NCBI RefSeq assembly: GCF_036850765.1
Contig: NC_089490.1
Span: 110,367,074 to 110,431,073 of the forward strand
Source of the DNA: Saccopteryx bilineata
Lineage: Eukaryota; Chordata; Mammalia; Chiroptera; Emballonuridae
DNA: 64,000 bases
Reading direction: 5' to 3'
Part shown: positions 25,891 through 39,430 of the stretch, piece after piece
Layout: every line of letters starts with the position of its first letter
How positions within the stretch are numbered: position 1 is the first letter of the stretch
Made by a program: the position numbers and the translations under genes
The notes under the pieces: model-generated
The model's database searches: none
What the model was told of the DNA's origin: nothing
Seen by the model: only the letters and a program-made list of their open reading frames with translations

Positions 25891-26456
25891 TGGGTGGTAG
25901 CTGTTCTGACAAGTGTGAAGTGATACTTCATTGTGGTTTTAATTTTTATCTCTGATGATAAATGATGCTGAGCATATATTTTGTATGGCTATTAGCCCAT
26001 CTATTCAGATCCTTTACCCATTTTCTGATTGTATTGTTTGTTTTCTTAGTTTTGAGTTGTATATATTCTTTATAAATTTTGGTAATTTACCCCTTATAAA
26101 ATGTATCATTTACAAATATGTTCTTCTATTCAGTGGTTTGTCTTTTCATTATAGAGATGGTTTCTTTTGTTGTTCAGAAACTTTTTAGTTTGATGTAGTC
26201 TCATTTGTTTATTTATGTATTTATTTTGTCCCCCTTGCCCAATGGGATGCATCAGAAAAGTATATTGTTATGAGAAACGTTCCAGATTGTGTTGCCTATG
26301 TTTTCTTTTGGGATTTTTATGGTTACATGTCTTACATGTAAGTCTTTAATCCATTTTTAGTTTATTCTTGTGTATGGTATAAGAAGGTGGTGTAATTTTA
26401 TTTTTTTACACATATATGTTCAGTTTTCCCAATATCATTTATTGAGTAGACTGTCT

Positions 26457-26458
<2 letters not shown>

Positions 26459-26502
<44 letters not shown>

Positions 26503-26931
26503 GAGAGAGAAAAGAGAGAGAGAAATCAACTTGTTCCAATTAGTTATGCCATTAATTGCTTCTCATATGTGCCCTGACTGGTGCTCAAACTGGAAGTTCA
26601 GTCAGTGCCCTTGTGATCAAACCAGTGTCCTCAGGATTGAGCTGGTGTCCTTGGGATCAAGACCTGTCCTTGGGATCAAGACCACCAGAAACCTTGTGGT
26701 TGAGCTGGTGTTCTCAGGATGCAGCCAGTGACCCCAGGATAGAGCCAGTAACCCCAGAATCAGGCTGGTGACCCAAAGATAGAGCTAGCAACCTTGGGAT
26801 CAGAGACCCCCCAGCTCAAGCCAGCAACCTTAAGCTGGAGCTTGCAATCCTGGACTTGGCAACTCTGGGATCAAACCAGTGACCTTGGCGCTATAGGATG
26901 ATACTTTATCTACTGTGCCACAGGAAAAGGC
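26459..26931 (-). mobile_element. tRNA-type SINE (long GGCTTGAGC sub-type), first of two at one site
   Basis: Begins with a (GA)n tract and ends at the head TTTCCTGTGGCACAGTAGA (minus). Flanks AGACTGTCTTT (26448-26458) and AGACTATCTTT (26932-26942). Confidence 0.85.
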
Positions 26932-26942
26932 AGACTATCTTT

Positions 26943-27141
26943 TTATTATTATTATTATTATTATTATTGATTTGAGAGAAAGAGAGAGTCAAAGAAAGAG
27001 AGAGAGACATTTGTTTTTTACTTAATTGTTCATTCATTGGTTGTTCCCCATATGTGCCATCACCCAGAGATAGAACCCACAACGTCCATGTATAGGACAA
27101 AATGCTCTAACTGACTGAGTTAACTAACCAGAGCTTGAATG
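26943..27141 (-). mobile_element. tRNA-type SINE, second at the same site
   Basis: A (TTA)n tail, a GA-rich stretch and a head AGCTCTGGTTAGTTAACTCAG (minus). The right flank GACTATCTTT (27142-27151) repeats the left one. Confidence 0.85.
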
Positions 27142-27964
27142 GACTATCTTTATCCCGTTGTATGTTCTTCTCCTCCTTTGTTGAATATTAATTGACCATA
27201 AAGGCATAGGTTTATTTCTGGGTGTTTCACTCTGTTCTGTTGATCTATATATACAGTATGTCTGTTTTAATGCTAGTACCATGCTCTTTTGATTACTATG
27301 GCCTTGTAGTATAGTTTGATATCAGGTAACATGACTCCTTGAACTTTATTCTTTTCTTTTTTTTCAAGATTATTATATTTATTTGGGTCTTTTGTGGTTT
27401 CATATACATTTTTGGAATGTTTGTGAAATATACCATTGATATCTTGATAGGAATTGCATTGAATCTATACATTCTTTGGGTAGCTTGAACATGTTAATAA
27501 TGTAAATTCTTTCTATCCATAAATGTGGTATATGCTTCTACTTATTTGTATCTTCTTTAATTTATTTCTTCAGTGTCTTATAACTTTCCAAATACAGATC
27601 TTTTACATCTTTGGTTAAATTTATTCCAATGTTTTAAAAATTTTTTGTTGCAATTGTTAATGAGATTGTTTGCTTAGTTTTTCTTTCTAGATAGTTCATT
27701 ATAGGTGTGTAAAAGTGCAACTGATTTTTGGATTTTTATTTTATATCCTGTTATTTTACTAAATTTATTTATCACTTCTAGTTTTTTGGTGGTGTCTGTA
27801 GGGTTTTCTATACACAGTATCATGTCATCTGCAAACAGTAACAGCTTTACTTTTTCTTTTTCAATAAAAAAATTTCATATATTTTTTCAATTACTATTTA
27901 CATTCAATATTATTTTGTGCTAATTTCAGGTGTACAGTATAATGATTAGACAATCAAATATTTT

Positions 27965-28345
27965 ACAAAATGAAAGAGACAAGAAGGGAGAGAGATGAGA
28001 AACATCAACTTGTAGTTGCATCACTTTAGCTGTTCATTGATTGCTTCTCATATGTACCTTGACCAAGGAGCTCAAGCCAAGCCAATGATTCTTTGGACAA
28101 GCTAGTGATCTTGGTCTTCAAGCCAGTGATCTTTGGGCTTAGGCCAGCAACCATGGGATAATGTCTATGACCTTACACTCAAACGGGTGACCTGTGCTCA
28201 AGGTGGTGAAACTGTAATCAAGCTGATGAGCCTGCACTCAAGCTGGATGAGCCTAGATTGAAACCAGCAAGCTTGAAGTTTCAAATCTGGGACCTCAGCA
28301 TCACAGGTTGACAATCTATCCACTGTGCCACCACCAGTCAGGATG
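27965..28345 (-). mobile_element. tRNA-type SINE, long sub-type
   Basis: Head on the minus strand CTGACTGGTGGTGGCACAG, then repeated AAGCCAGTGATCT-type units. The GA-rich tail is at the left end. Confidence 0.85.
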
Positions 28346-28441
28346 TCTGAAATAATCTTTACTCTCTTTTATTTGGTTAAATCTCACTATTGCAGAAAAC
28401 TATTTTTAGAAGAATTTATTTCATAACCTACATTTGTATGA

Positions 28442-28936
28442 TGTTGGGGACTGAAAGCCAACAGGGTCTTTGCAGTTTAGATTTTTGGGGGACAGAGGTG
28501 TGGGGAACTGGCAGTAAACTGACAGTCTGCCCAACCGCCCACCTCACTTGTTCTGTGAAGTTGTTAAAGGCTATTTTGCTATGCTGCTGGATTGTTTATA
28601 CTCATCCTGCCCCCCATGTCCCTGGAAAGACTGGAGGCAAGTTTTCTTTTATCCTTCGCCTTGTGAAGTTAAGATGTTATGTATGGTGGGAGTTTTCTGC
28701 ACTTGGTAGAATTCTTGAGTTGCCTTGGAAATGTGATCAGAGATTTCTTTGATTTGCTAATGGCCCATTTTGCCCTATAAATAAAGCAGTAAGTGGGTGT
28801 TGACAGCGTTCTGTTCTTGCCATCAGCATTGCAGAGGTCTCCCGATCCCATCTTCTTTTTTCTCTAAGCCTATTTTCTTAATTCTATGCCGTTCCCACTC
28901 AGGACCTGGAATTACTAGCCACACTGGCTCATGGCA
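28442..28936 (+). mobile_element. Solo LTR, class II (ERVK-like)
   Basis: A 495-bp unit that starts TGTTGGGGACTG, ends CTCATGGCA and is flanked by 6-bp duplications GTATGA (28436-28441, 28937-28942). A poly-A signal AATAAA lies near 28781. No internal viral sequence beside it. Confidence 0.88.
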
Positions 28937-29239
28937 GTATGAGGCCTATTTTACATCTTTTTAACACAACCTAGGCTCACCTTTACTGTTGTCACATTTC
29001 TCTGCTTTGTAATGTCTGTGTCTTGCTCCCTCATAAACAACAAGTATCTTGATGAATTGTTTACTTATCCTCCCAATTCTAAGACTAACAAAGTAACTAA
29101 CCACAAATGTGAATTCAATTAATGTGAATTCAGTGAATAAATATATGGTATAGGATTAATGCTATTTTCTAGAACTTCTATTTTTCTGAACCACATATAG
29201 AAAAGTACAAAATAATATTTAAGATGTAACTCAAATAAA

Positions 29240-29960
29240 TGTCTCCTTTGCTTTACATTTTTAGAATAATTCATCCAACAATAGCAGAATATATATACTT
29301 CTCAAACTTGCATGGAAAATTCTTCAAGATAAACTATATTTACATTTATAAAATATACTTTAACAACTTTAAACAAATGAAAGTTATACAAAGTATTTTC
29401 ATAGACCACAATGGAATTAATATAAAAATCAGTCATAAAAGACAGCTGAAAAATCTCCAAATAATTGAAGATTAAACAAGACTGTTATAAGAACAAATGC
29501 ATAAAGGAAGAAGTTTAAAGAGAAAATAAAATATATTTTAAACTATATGAAAAAATATTTATCAAAATTTGTGAGGTATAGAAAAAGCAGTGCTTATGGG
29601 AAAAAATTTTGCATTGTCTGCATACAATAGAAAAATAAAAATATCTAAAATCCTAGCTTTGAGTAAGAAGAGTAATTTAAGCCTAAAGCAAATATATAAA
29701 AATTAGAGCAGAAATAATTATAATTGAAAACAGAAAGCAAAAGAGAAAAAATAAGTGAAACCAAAACCTGGCTCTTTAAAAATATCATTAAAATAGATAA
29801 AATTCTAGTCATGCTAATCAAGCAAAAGAGAAGACACAAATTACTGACATCAAAAATGAAAGGCAATAATTATAGATTACATCAAGACAGTGTGGCTATT
29901 AGCATAAGAGTAGATGTAATATATTAATGAAACAGAATAGATATTTCTGGTTGGGAAGGA
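29240..29960 (+). mobile_element. L1 ORF2 fragment
   Basis: Sense-strand ORF2 endonuclease/RT-linker text such as AAAGACAGCTGAAAAATCTC and AAACCAAAACCTGGCTCTTT. Confidence 0.7.
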
Positions 29961-29989
29961 TCTACCTGTATGGTTCATTATTTTTTAAC

Positions 29990-30500
29990 AAATATTATTT
30001 TATTTTAATATTTGTGGAATCTATAGCTATGTCTTTTTCATTTCTGATTTTCTCTTTTCTCTCTCTTAGGCAATCTACCTAGAGCTTTATCAATGTTCTT
30101 ATTCTTTTTAAAAACTGGCTTTGGTTTACTGATTTTCATTTTATGTTTTTGTTTTATTTCTACTCTTATCTTAATTAGTTCCTTTCTACATTGTTTTATA
30201 TTTCATTTTCTATACTTCATTATTTCTTAAGTGGAAGCTTATAATTAACTGATATGAAAACTTATTTTCTCTTAAAAACATATGAAGTTTTAAATTTCTA
30301 AGTACTACTTTACCTGCATTCCACAAATGTTCATTACATTCTATTTTTATTTCCTATTCAGTTCAAAATATTTTAATTACAAATAATTTTGAAGCTTGAT
30401 GCAGTCACATAGACTTAAAAGTTCATTTACTTAAATTTCTGGCATCTCTAATCTGTTGCTTAATCCTTCAAAAAATATTTCATTTCAGTTGTTTATTATA
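29990..30500 (-). mobile_element. L1 ORF2 fragment, inverted relative to its neighbour
   Basis: Antisense of the same ORF2 region: AAAACTGGCTTTGGTTTACTG, complementary to AAACCTGGCTCTTT text at 29765. Confidence 0.7.
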
Positions 30501-30695
30501 GCTTATAATTTTAAGTTATTTAATTTAAAGTTTCTCTTTCTCTGCTGATATCCTCTTACTGTATAAACATTATAAGCGTATACTTTTCGAGTATATGTAT
30601 AAAAGCTGCTTTAAAAGCCTTGACTGTTAATTGCAACATCTGGTTCACCTAGGGATTGGGCTCTGTTGGTTAATTTATACTTAAAATATGGATTT

Positions 30696-30975
30696 CAGGC
30701 TCTGGCTGGTTTGCTCCGTGGATAGAACACCAGGCTATCGTATGAACATCCCAGGCTCAATCCCTGTCAGGGCACACATGAGAAGAGACCATCTGCTTCT
30801 CTCCCTGCCCTCTCTCAGCCAGTGGCTCCATAGGTTCGAGTGTGGCCCTGGAACTGAGGATAGCTTGGTTGGTCTGAGCATCAATCCCAGACTGGGGTTG
30901 CCAGGTGAATCTTGGTCAGGGCACATGCAGAAGTCTGTCTCACTATCTCCTCTCCTCTCACTTAAAAAATAAAAT
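30696..30975 (+). mobile_element. Rhin-1-like SINE, internally shortened
   Basis: GGCTCTGGCTGGTTTGCTC head and CCCTGTCAGGGCACACATG. Duplications AAAATATGGATTT (30683-30695, 30976-30988). Confidence 0.9.
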
Positions 30976-30999
30976 AAAATATGGATTTTATTTTCTTGT

Positions 31000-33075
31000 T
31001 TTTTTGCATAGCTAATGACATTTATTGAACACTGGATATCATAAACAATATATTTTCAAAACTCTGGATTCTACTGTGTTCCTCTAAAGAATAATTTTTG
31101 TTCATGGGTCAGTAAACATGGCTGTAGTCAAACTCCAAACTTGTTCTCCATTGTATTGGCCAACAACGGAAATTCCACTTAGTGCTTTCAGCTTACAGGG
31201 TCCCCTTTTTTCACTGGCCTCCGTCCGCTCTTCTCTGCACCTGTATAGATAGTTATGTGTTTAGCAAAAAAGTAAGGTGATTATAGTAATGTATTTTTTG
31301 GCACACCCATTCTATGACTTTTCTTTTCCGAAGTCCCTCCTGAAATTTCTTTTTTTCCTTTCACACTACATATTTCATTGTTTCTTGAAGTTAATAAACC
31401 TGCAATTTTCTGCCACCTGAACATTGTATATATTCAGTACTCTCAGAAAAAATTTGGAAATTTTCCAGTTTTAGTTTGATAGTTGGCTAATGTTTCCATA
31501 TGAATTTTTCTTTGGCAATTTTTCTGCATACTTACATTTTCTTGAGAAAAATCTGCATCAGTTATGAACAACTCCATTCTATCTCATAAAGAAAGCTACC
31601 CAAATATTTTTATTGTCACAAGTATGGACTTTTGTTTTATATTGAATACTAACTTCAAGAGAATAAGTAATATTTATTATGTGCTAATAATAACATTGCA
31701 ACTTGCCAGTCAAATATAAGAAAAATAATTTTAAAGTTAAGATCAAAAACAGAATAAGACACAGAACGAGATGAAGGGTCTATATTTCAAATTACTTCTT
31801 TGTCAATTTTCGTGAGGTAGGAACCCAGATTTCTGGCAAAGTTTTAGATTTTTTGAAGTTTCTGAAATTTTGAAGAATTTCAAGTTTTTCTATATAGAGT
31901 TTGGTTTTTTTCACAGTGTTTTCCAGGATAATGTATAAAGATATACATATTTTTAACTACTCATTTTTTGTTTTGATTTTTTTCTTGGCATCAATTGTCC
32001 TTTTCTGTGTTCTTCCTATATCTTAATTAGGTGAGAAATAGTTTTTGTGGACTCGGAGTGCAGGTGGCTACTGTTAGATTCCTAGGTCAAGAGTGGCCTC
32101 TTCTGTCAAGATATTGCAATGCAGCCTCTTAAGTGGATTTTGGAGAGAGGAAGGAAGGTGTTTTTTAAAATGTCAAGTTTGTCTAACACACCCTAATTCC
32201 CTCCCTACTTTACACACATATACTTGCTTATTTTCCCTTCACTGCGCAGGTTCTAGATGGGCTTCTTCTGTCCTCAGCCTTTCTTTCTCCCCAGTGTTTC
32301 CTTCCCGAGACTGACTCTTAAAGAGTAAGACTCTAAAATGCACTTGGAAGTCTTTTTCTTGTTTCCAGCCCCACATCAACTAGAATTCTTTTTTTAGGAT
32401 TTTCACAATGAATGTGATCTTTCTTTTCCTGGACAAGTACCCAGTTTTCTCTAGAGCTTCATAAAAGGTTGCTTAGAAATAACTACACTAGAAATTGGTA
32501 GTTATATTTCTATTTACAGGTATTTTGAAGTTTTGATGTTTTCTGGCTCCTGGTCATACTAAATTTGTGTAAATTTTGTGTTTATTTTTTATGTCATAAA
32601 TATACATTTTAGGTTATATTAGGAAATTTGGATTTAGATAACTGTCATTATCTCTCTATCAATATTTTTTAGACGGGCTCTCTACCCACTTTTGATGTCA
32701 TGAAGGAAACAGTAACCATCCCTGCCTTGTTTTTCCTTACTCATGGCCTTTGTGTCATGAAGTAACAACAATAAAACAGAGAAGTAGAATGTTATCAATG
32801 TTCTACTTTTCTACAAACTGTTTAACTTCAGTAAGTTATTTTAATCTTTTATGCATAAATTACAGTTCTATTAGTTTTTCATGTGTTTTATTAATAATGA
32901 ATAATTATACTGTCAAGAAGGCATTTAACAACAGAAAAAATAAGAAATAATAAAAATAAAAAAGAATGTGAAAATTTATTTAATTATCAAAATGAAAACA
33001 GAATTTAACATGGATTAGCTAAGGCACACCCTGACTGCTTTATTTAAACATGCAGTCCCTCCTTCAACTGCAAAA
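31000..33075. other. Intergenic, no gene recognised
   Basis: AT-rich with scattered old repeat-like sequence. Open frames are short and unlike known proteins. Confidence 0.45.
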
Positions 33076-33082
33076 TACCCTT

Positions 33083-33506
33083 TGTTAGGTTCCGGTCCAG
33101 GGCCCCCTACTGAAACCTCAACCAACCACGTTGAACTTTAGGTGACCCGGTGCCTGGGCAGTCTCCCCCTCCCAGCTCTCCACTGGAGCAATCCTGATTG
33201 ATATTTTTCCTCTGCCCAACCCTCAGACATCCTGCCAGTTAACACCCCCCCACACAAACCCTACCATTTATCTGAACATTCTGCTACTTAGCACCACCTC
33301 CTCTCCCCGTTGTTTAACACCCTCAGGTAGCAGAAGTTTGGCCCTGCTGTGGGAAGTACCACCAAACCCCATCTTATATCCGCTAAGGCTTCTCTTCCTC
33401 TGACTGCGGACACCACTTGGGTCTCAGCCTATCTCTTCCCAGATGCATAATAAATTTCTTATAAAACTCACCAGGCCTTGTGCATCCCTCCTTTGGCGAC
33501 TTGACA
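33083..33506 (+). mobile_element. Solo LTR, gammaretrovirus-like (ERV1)
   Basis: A 424-bp unit from TGTTAGGTTCCGG to GCGACTTGACA, with AATAAATTTCTTATAAAACTC near the R region and a pyrimidine-rich U3. It is flanked by CCCTT on both sides (33078-33082, 33507-33511); a 4-bp duplication CCTT would be the family norm. Confidence 0.83.
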
Positions 33507-33514
33507 CCCTTCAC

Positions 33515-36500
33515 TGCTTTATTTTTCTCACTAGCACTTGTAATTGTTTATATCACATATGTAATTTATTCATTCACTGTCTGCATTTTTTACACTATAA
33601 AACCACTCCATGTGGACAGTGACTTTTTAGTTCTGTCCATTTATATATTTTTGGATTCTAGAAGACTGCTCAGCATAAAGGAGAGGCTCAATTAGTATTT
33701 GTTGAAAAATTAATTTAAAAAAATGTGATCTTGAAACAATATAATAGTAACATTAAATTTGGTTAAAGAATATGAATTCCATATAGCTCAGATGAAAAGA
33801 TGAAGAGCCAAGAAGATATAAAATAAAGTATATTTGTTATAATTTGTTAGGACATTTCCAGTTCTAAATTGTGTCTGTATAGTATTGCCAATACAGCTGC
33901 TATTGACATCCCATTAAAAACAATGTCTGTACAAAATAAATTGACAATAGGAAGAGTCAACCTGATGCTGCTATCCTTCCATCTGCTAAGCACTGGCTTC
34001 TAGAGCAAAGTGTCACTGGACGTCAGCACATTAGCATCAGACCTATGCTCAAAATTTTGTCCAGGGTGAGAAGCAGGTCATAGAACAGAGTTCCAAAATT
34101 CTCCCACAAAGAGGACAGAGTAAATGGCTCCCAAAGACATTCACATAACCCCCTGTAAATATGTCATCTTACACGGCAAGTCCCAGGGGAAGCATTTAAT
34201 TAGCTAACTCTATTTTAATGCTAGGATTTAGAAAGAAAAATTTCCCCTCCCCTTTTATTTATTTATTTTTTTTTTTTTGTGAAATGCAAAAGTTAATTAA
34301 CAAAGTCAAACTGTGCATTGTATTCCACAGTCTCCATTATTGTTTCAGTGTATGTCACTCAATCTCGGGGAAAGATAGTTATTTTTCAGGAACTAAGAAA
34401 TGTAAATTATTTTTTGACTTGCTCTAAAGCTATGATAATATACAATAATACTCATAACACAGTAACCATCTTCTAACCTTAAGTCTGTAATCTAGTAATG
34501 AAATAAGTCAACATGAGACAAGAGATTGTAAATAAATTTTGTATTTAGGCAAAAGTATTTTATGAAACTCTGACACTTTCAGAACTTCACTGACAAATGT
34601 GGATTATTTTTAAAACATAGATTGTTATCTCAAAACCAACTTCTTGTCTGGTGTTTTAATCTTCTAGATGTCCTTACTTTTTGTTTCTATTTAATGATTG
34701 TGTGAGAATGAGAAACCTGACTTGTAAACTTTCCCTTATCTTTGATGTTGCCCTGTTGATGCTTTTTCATTAAAACCACTCAGAAATGATATGAATAAAA
34801 TGACTGGAATTCCCCTGCAGAGGATTTCTCTTTCTGCAAATAAACAACATCATCAGGGTTAAAGTAGATTTCAAAAACCATATTCAGTTTGGATTTTTTC
34901 AAAGCATTGCCACTACCCCAGGATGAAATAAACCTTATCTTTCTCTTTGATATCTTCAGAAATTTCTTGCCATTTCTTCTTTACAACAAAACCTGTCCAG
35001 CATTCAAATAGGATGGGAGGCCCTAAGGTCAACATCATTCTGAATGAATCAGAGGAGACTTTTCAAAAGTGCCCTTTTCTCATTTGCTTCTATTTCATTA
35101 GGGAATATCTAAAAACCCTCTTTTTACTGGTGAAAATAGTTTACTTGCTAGACAAATTATACTTTGAGCATTTTTATTCAAGCTATATATTTGTTCTATG
35201 TTGATTATATGCATGTGAGTTGAAAAGTAGGAGTTTATAAAACAGGATCTCAGCACTTTGTTTCATGAAACAAACCAGGTTCTTTTTTTCAGAGCATATA
35301 ATCAGCTGTATAGTTCACATATATATCAAATTTACTATGCCCAAATCTTACTATTTTGGACTTCTATAAACTTTCTTTTCTTCTGTGATCTCTCCTGAAT
35401 GGAGTCATGAGCCAAATGGCTGCCCACCCATATCACTGGATGTGATCCACTAATCTAGATGTCTGATTCAAGTGGGTAATAAAAGTGTCCCTGTATATTT
35501 TACCACCTTTCACTAGGAGTTGAATGATTACTGAGTATTCCTTTTTGTACAATGGGCAGTGTCTAAGCACCCTAGAATATAAATTGACTCCTCCCAATTC
35601 AATTCATAATTCTCTCACTCTTTTTTTATTTTCCAACAACTCTCTTTCTGATCACTGTAATACATTCTTTACTACTCTCAGTCTCCAACATTAATCCCAG
35701 ACCAGTCATTGCTCATATCACAGCAGTTGAGATCTTCATACATCACAAATATGATTAAATATTCTTCGCTTAAAATACTTGAATAGATTTCCACCATGTT
35801 AAGCACAAATTCCTAAACAATATGAAACCATAAGTGGTTCTTTAATGCTTTTCAGTCTTTACTTACATTGTATTTCAGCCAAAATCGGTTCAACCACTTC
35901 CTTATGTCATTTACATATGCTATTTTCTCTATAACATCAAGTTTCTTCTGCCTAATTCCAACTCAGTCCTTCAGGTTTGAGCTTCTCTTTATTCTGTTAT
36001 AAGTGTGGTAGTGTATCCTGATTCCCCTTTATGTCTACAGTACTAACTTCCACAAATGCTAAGAATGCTGACACATGAGAGCTTTTAGGTCTCAGTCCAG
36101 AGACATTGTCCCCAGTTTAAGACATCTGCCTCACCAAGATCGTTACCCTTTTTATGGCCACACCATCCCATGCTTAGGTGACACAAGAGGTATAAAGAAA
36201 CAACCCACACCCCAATTTGGGATTACTCTGAAGGACTTTCTTAGCTATTGAGATCCTTATGATGTTGCCTAAAACTGAGTAGTCAGTTCATCACAGCTTT
36301 TTCTGTCTAAAACTGTCTTCCCTCCCAAAAAGTGTTGATCCCAAGAGGACTTTTAATGAGAACAGTCTTTGTTTCAAATAATATTTCCCTAGGAACCTGA
36401 CTTGCCACATATTAAAAAAACAATTGAGGTTTTCTGCTATATATCGAGGTATATTTATAGGCATAAATCCACTAGAATGCCTGTCCTAATTCACACTTAG

Positions 36501-36960
36501 GTCTGAGTTGTGTCTCTTTACATGTAATCTCTAGAGAACATGTTCTTAAAATATTACTGCAATTTTGCAAAACTGCAAAAGCCTGAGTCATCTTCTGAAT
36601 TCCTCATTAGTTTGTATCAAATATGGAATCATTAAAAATTTATATTCACTGCTTTCTAAGGCTTCCAGTATGATCTTACCTGCCATTAAATGGCATATTA
36701 TACTTAACCTCAATTTTTTTTGAGTAGGTATGTGAGCAGATATACATGTTAGTGTGATTCAAGGTGTGGACATTGATACTAAGATATCTGAGTTCAAATT
36801 CTAGCTCTGTTACTAGCAAGTTTTATGATACTTGAACAGTTAACCAGTTCTCTTTTGTACAAAATATTGCAATATACTGATAGAATTATCTTCAGAACTG
36901 AATTGATTAATACATGTAAATCAGTTATAACAGCACTTGACACCAAGTATATTTCAAATT
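33515..36960. other. Intergenic, no gene recognised
   Basis: AT-rich, apparently single-copy or very old repeat sequence. No exon-like blocks with splice sites and lectin motifs were found. Confidence 0.45.
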
Positions 36961-36964
36961 CTTT

Positions 36965-37105
36965 ATTTATTGATTATATAGTGAGAAAGGAGATAGACAG
37001 ACAGAAACATCTATCTGTTCCTGTATGTGCTCTGACTAAGGATCAACCAGCAAACTTTACACATGAGGATGCAACTCTAACCAACCAAGCTATCTGACCT
37101 GGGTA
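36965..37105 (-). mobile_element. tRNA-type SINE, short
   Basis: Minus-strand head CCAGGTCAGATAGCTTGGTTG and a GA-rich tail remnant. Confidence 0.75.
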
Positions 37106-37109
37106 ACAC

Positions 37110-39420
37110 CATGTAAATTTTAAATATATGCTAATTATTATTTTATTTACTTTTCAAAAATTTCGAGGTTTCCTTGAAGAATGTATTTGATTTTTGGCAC
37201 ATTTGTATAAGGAAAATAGTATATAATTGTAAGGGGTTTTATGCTATTGTCAGCCAGCACACATCCATTCCCTAAGAACTTCTTGCCCTCCAATACATAT
37301 AGCTATGGCTGATGTAGCCATAATTTTTTTAGGGCTAAGCTCTTTCTTAACATTTTATTATTTATTATTTTTCTCATGTGACTCTAAATGAGAAGAATCT
37401 CTCATTGATAGATGCTATCAAATGAGAATGTTGTCCATGTTTTCTATTAAATGAAAGAAATCTAAATTCATAAAAAAATAATAAATCCCAAACTGAAAAG
37501 AAAAAGCAGAAAAAAGCAACAGAGAATTCTGGTAGAGTTCAAGCTCTTAGCTCCTGGTTTCCCTGTAGCTAAGCTGTATCATTACCTTTCTTATGGTTTG
37601 TCAAGTCAAAGTTTCCTTCACTTATATATAATCATCAAGTGTATTTCCAAAAGTTTTCCCATTATACCCAAGCTAGATTGAACCTTGTTTTTGTCACTTG
37701 TGATAAATAAAGTCTACCTGACATGAAGAGTAAGTAAAAGAAAAAAAGACAGTAAATAAAAGAATATAGATAATTTTAAAAAAATAAGAGAATAGGTAGG
37801 AGTGAAAGACATAAAAGGGGAGGCAGATAAAGAGGTAAAAAATTTAATGTGATATTTATAAATAGCAAGCATTTCAATCACTAAAATTTCTACATTGTAC
37901 CATCATCGTATATATTAAGAATACTTTTAAATCATATAGTGTTTTACAGTTTACAAAGAGCTTAAAACTTTTCTTCTCATATAAAAACAATAGCAAACAC
38001 CTATTGAACATTTACTGTGTTCTAGTAATTCTTCTAAATGCTTCAAACATCCTATCCAAATTAATCTGCAAACATCTATGAGTTATAGCTATTATCATCC
38101 CAATCTTATGAATTAAGAATCTGAGACTCATGGATGTAGAATAACTTGCGGAACGTCAAGCATATAGGAAGTGAAATAAAAGATATTGAGTCTAGGGTTG
38201 GTCTCGTCTCTTATACACCAAAAGTTTCTTTGCTGAACCTGTGTCAATAAATGAAATATCATCCTAAGTGAAATAAATATTCTTTAATGAAACATTCAAG
38301 CTAAAAAATATAAGAAAGCAATTAGAGAAAATTTCACAAATAAGATAGTCTATTGGATGAGAATGGTCAAAAGAAAACCAAGAAAGACAAACTGCAGAAA
38401 GCAAAATAATACTGTGTTCAATGACAATAATGATGATGTAATAATAATAATGTCAAAAATGCAACAGTAAACTTTTGGTAGTTTAAGCATTAACATAAAC
38501 TGAATTTATGAATTAAACTACCTGAGCAAACACAAAAGCGGTTTCAATAAAGAGGAAAAAGGTAAGACCTGTAACAATATTCTGAATAATGATTGGAAAG
38601 TGAGAACCTGTATAACCAGTGTCGACTCTTTGCGCAAGTACGTTTACTTTGAAGAAAAACTCATAAAAGGGGTGAAAGAGGCCATAAGATTAATGGATGG
38701 AGAGCAATGCATGGTTATATTAATGTATTAAAGGTAAGTAAGGCATTTTAAGTGGAAGTGGTTGCCTGTATGTGAGGGGGTAATAAAAAGTTGAAACAAA
38801 ATGGAAGTAGGAGATGGATTAAGTCCATTCAAAAGTAGCCTCTCACAAGAAATATATCTTTTCTATTAAGATGAAAATAAGGGATTAAAGATGTAAGTAA
38901 AACTGACATTTCAATCTGCTAGGAAGATTTCTGAAAACAATTTGATAAATTGCCTCAGAAATTTGTTTTAGTTGAATTTGTGTTTTTAATTTTTGCTTCA
39001 TGTAACTATTCATATTTCTTTATGTTTGTCATTCTTTGTAAATGTTATTTATCATTTATTTCTTTGATTACATTTGTTCTGAAGGCTTGTTTCCATGAAC
39101 TCACAATTCTAAATGAATACATTTTTAAATATAAAAAGACCCAAGATTATTTATGACAAATAGCATGTTTATTAACTATTATACAATTTTCACAAAATCA
39201 AAGAAGTTCTGACACTTCTAAGTTTTGGGGGCTACCATGTTATTTTTTTTCTATAATCATATATCTTGTGTCCTTTAATCATAAACTAATTTATTTCTTT
39301 CTGCCATGGGAAAAAAAGACAAGAAAAATTTGAAATAATAGTAGACAAGACTAAAGACAGGCAGATCTTGAATCTTAAATACTGGGATTAAAACAACCTA
39401 GCTGTTCTTTCACATTCTTC
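37110..39420. other. 3' flank of the orphan lectin receptor, no gene recognised
   Basis: AT-rich. It would contain the 3' UTR of the receptor; I could not fix the poly-A site. Confidence 0.45.
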
Positions 39421-39430
39421 TTCTGCCTAA

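Larger units (their letters stand above)
25890..27960 (-). mobile_element. L1 ORF2 fragment, split by two SINEs
   Basis: Antisense L1 text: GTGTGAAGTGATACTTCATTG, CATCTATTCAGATCCTTTAC, ATAGGAATTGCATTGAATC and TATCATGTCATCTGCAAACA. Decayed frames throughout. Confidence 0.85.
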
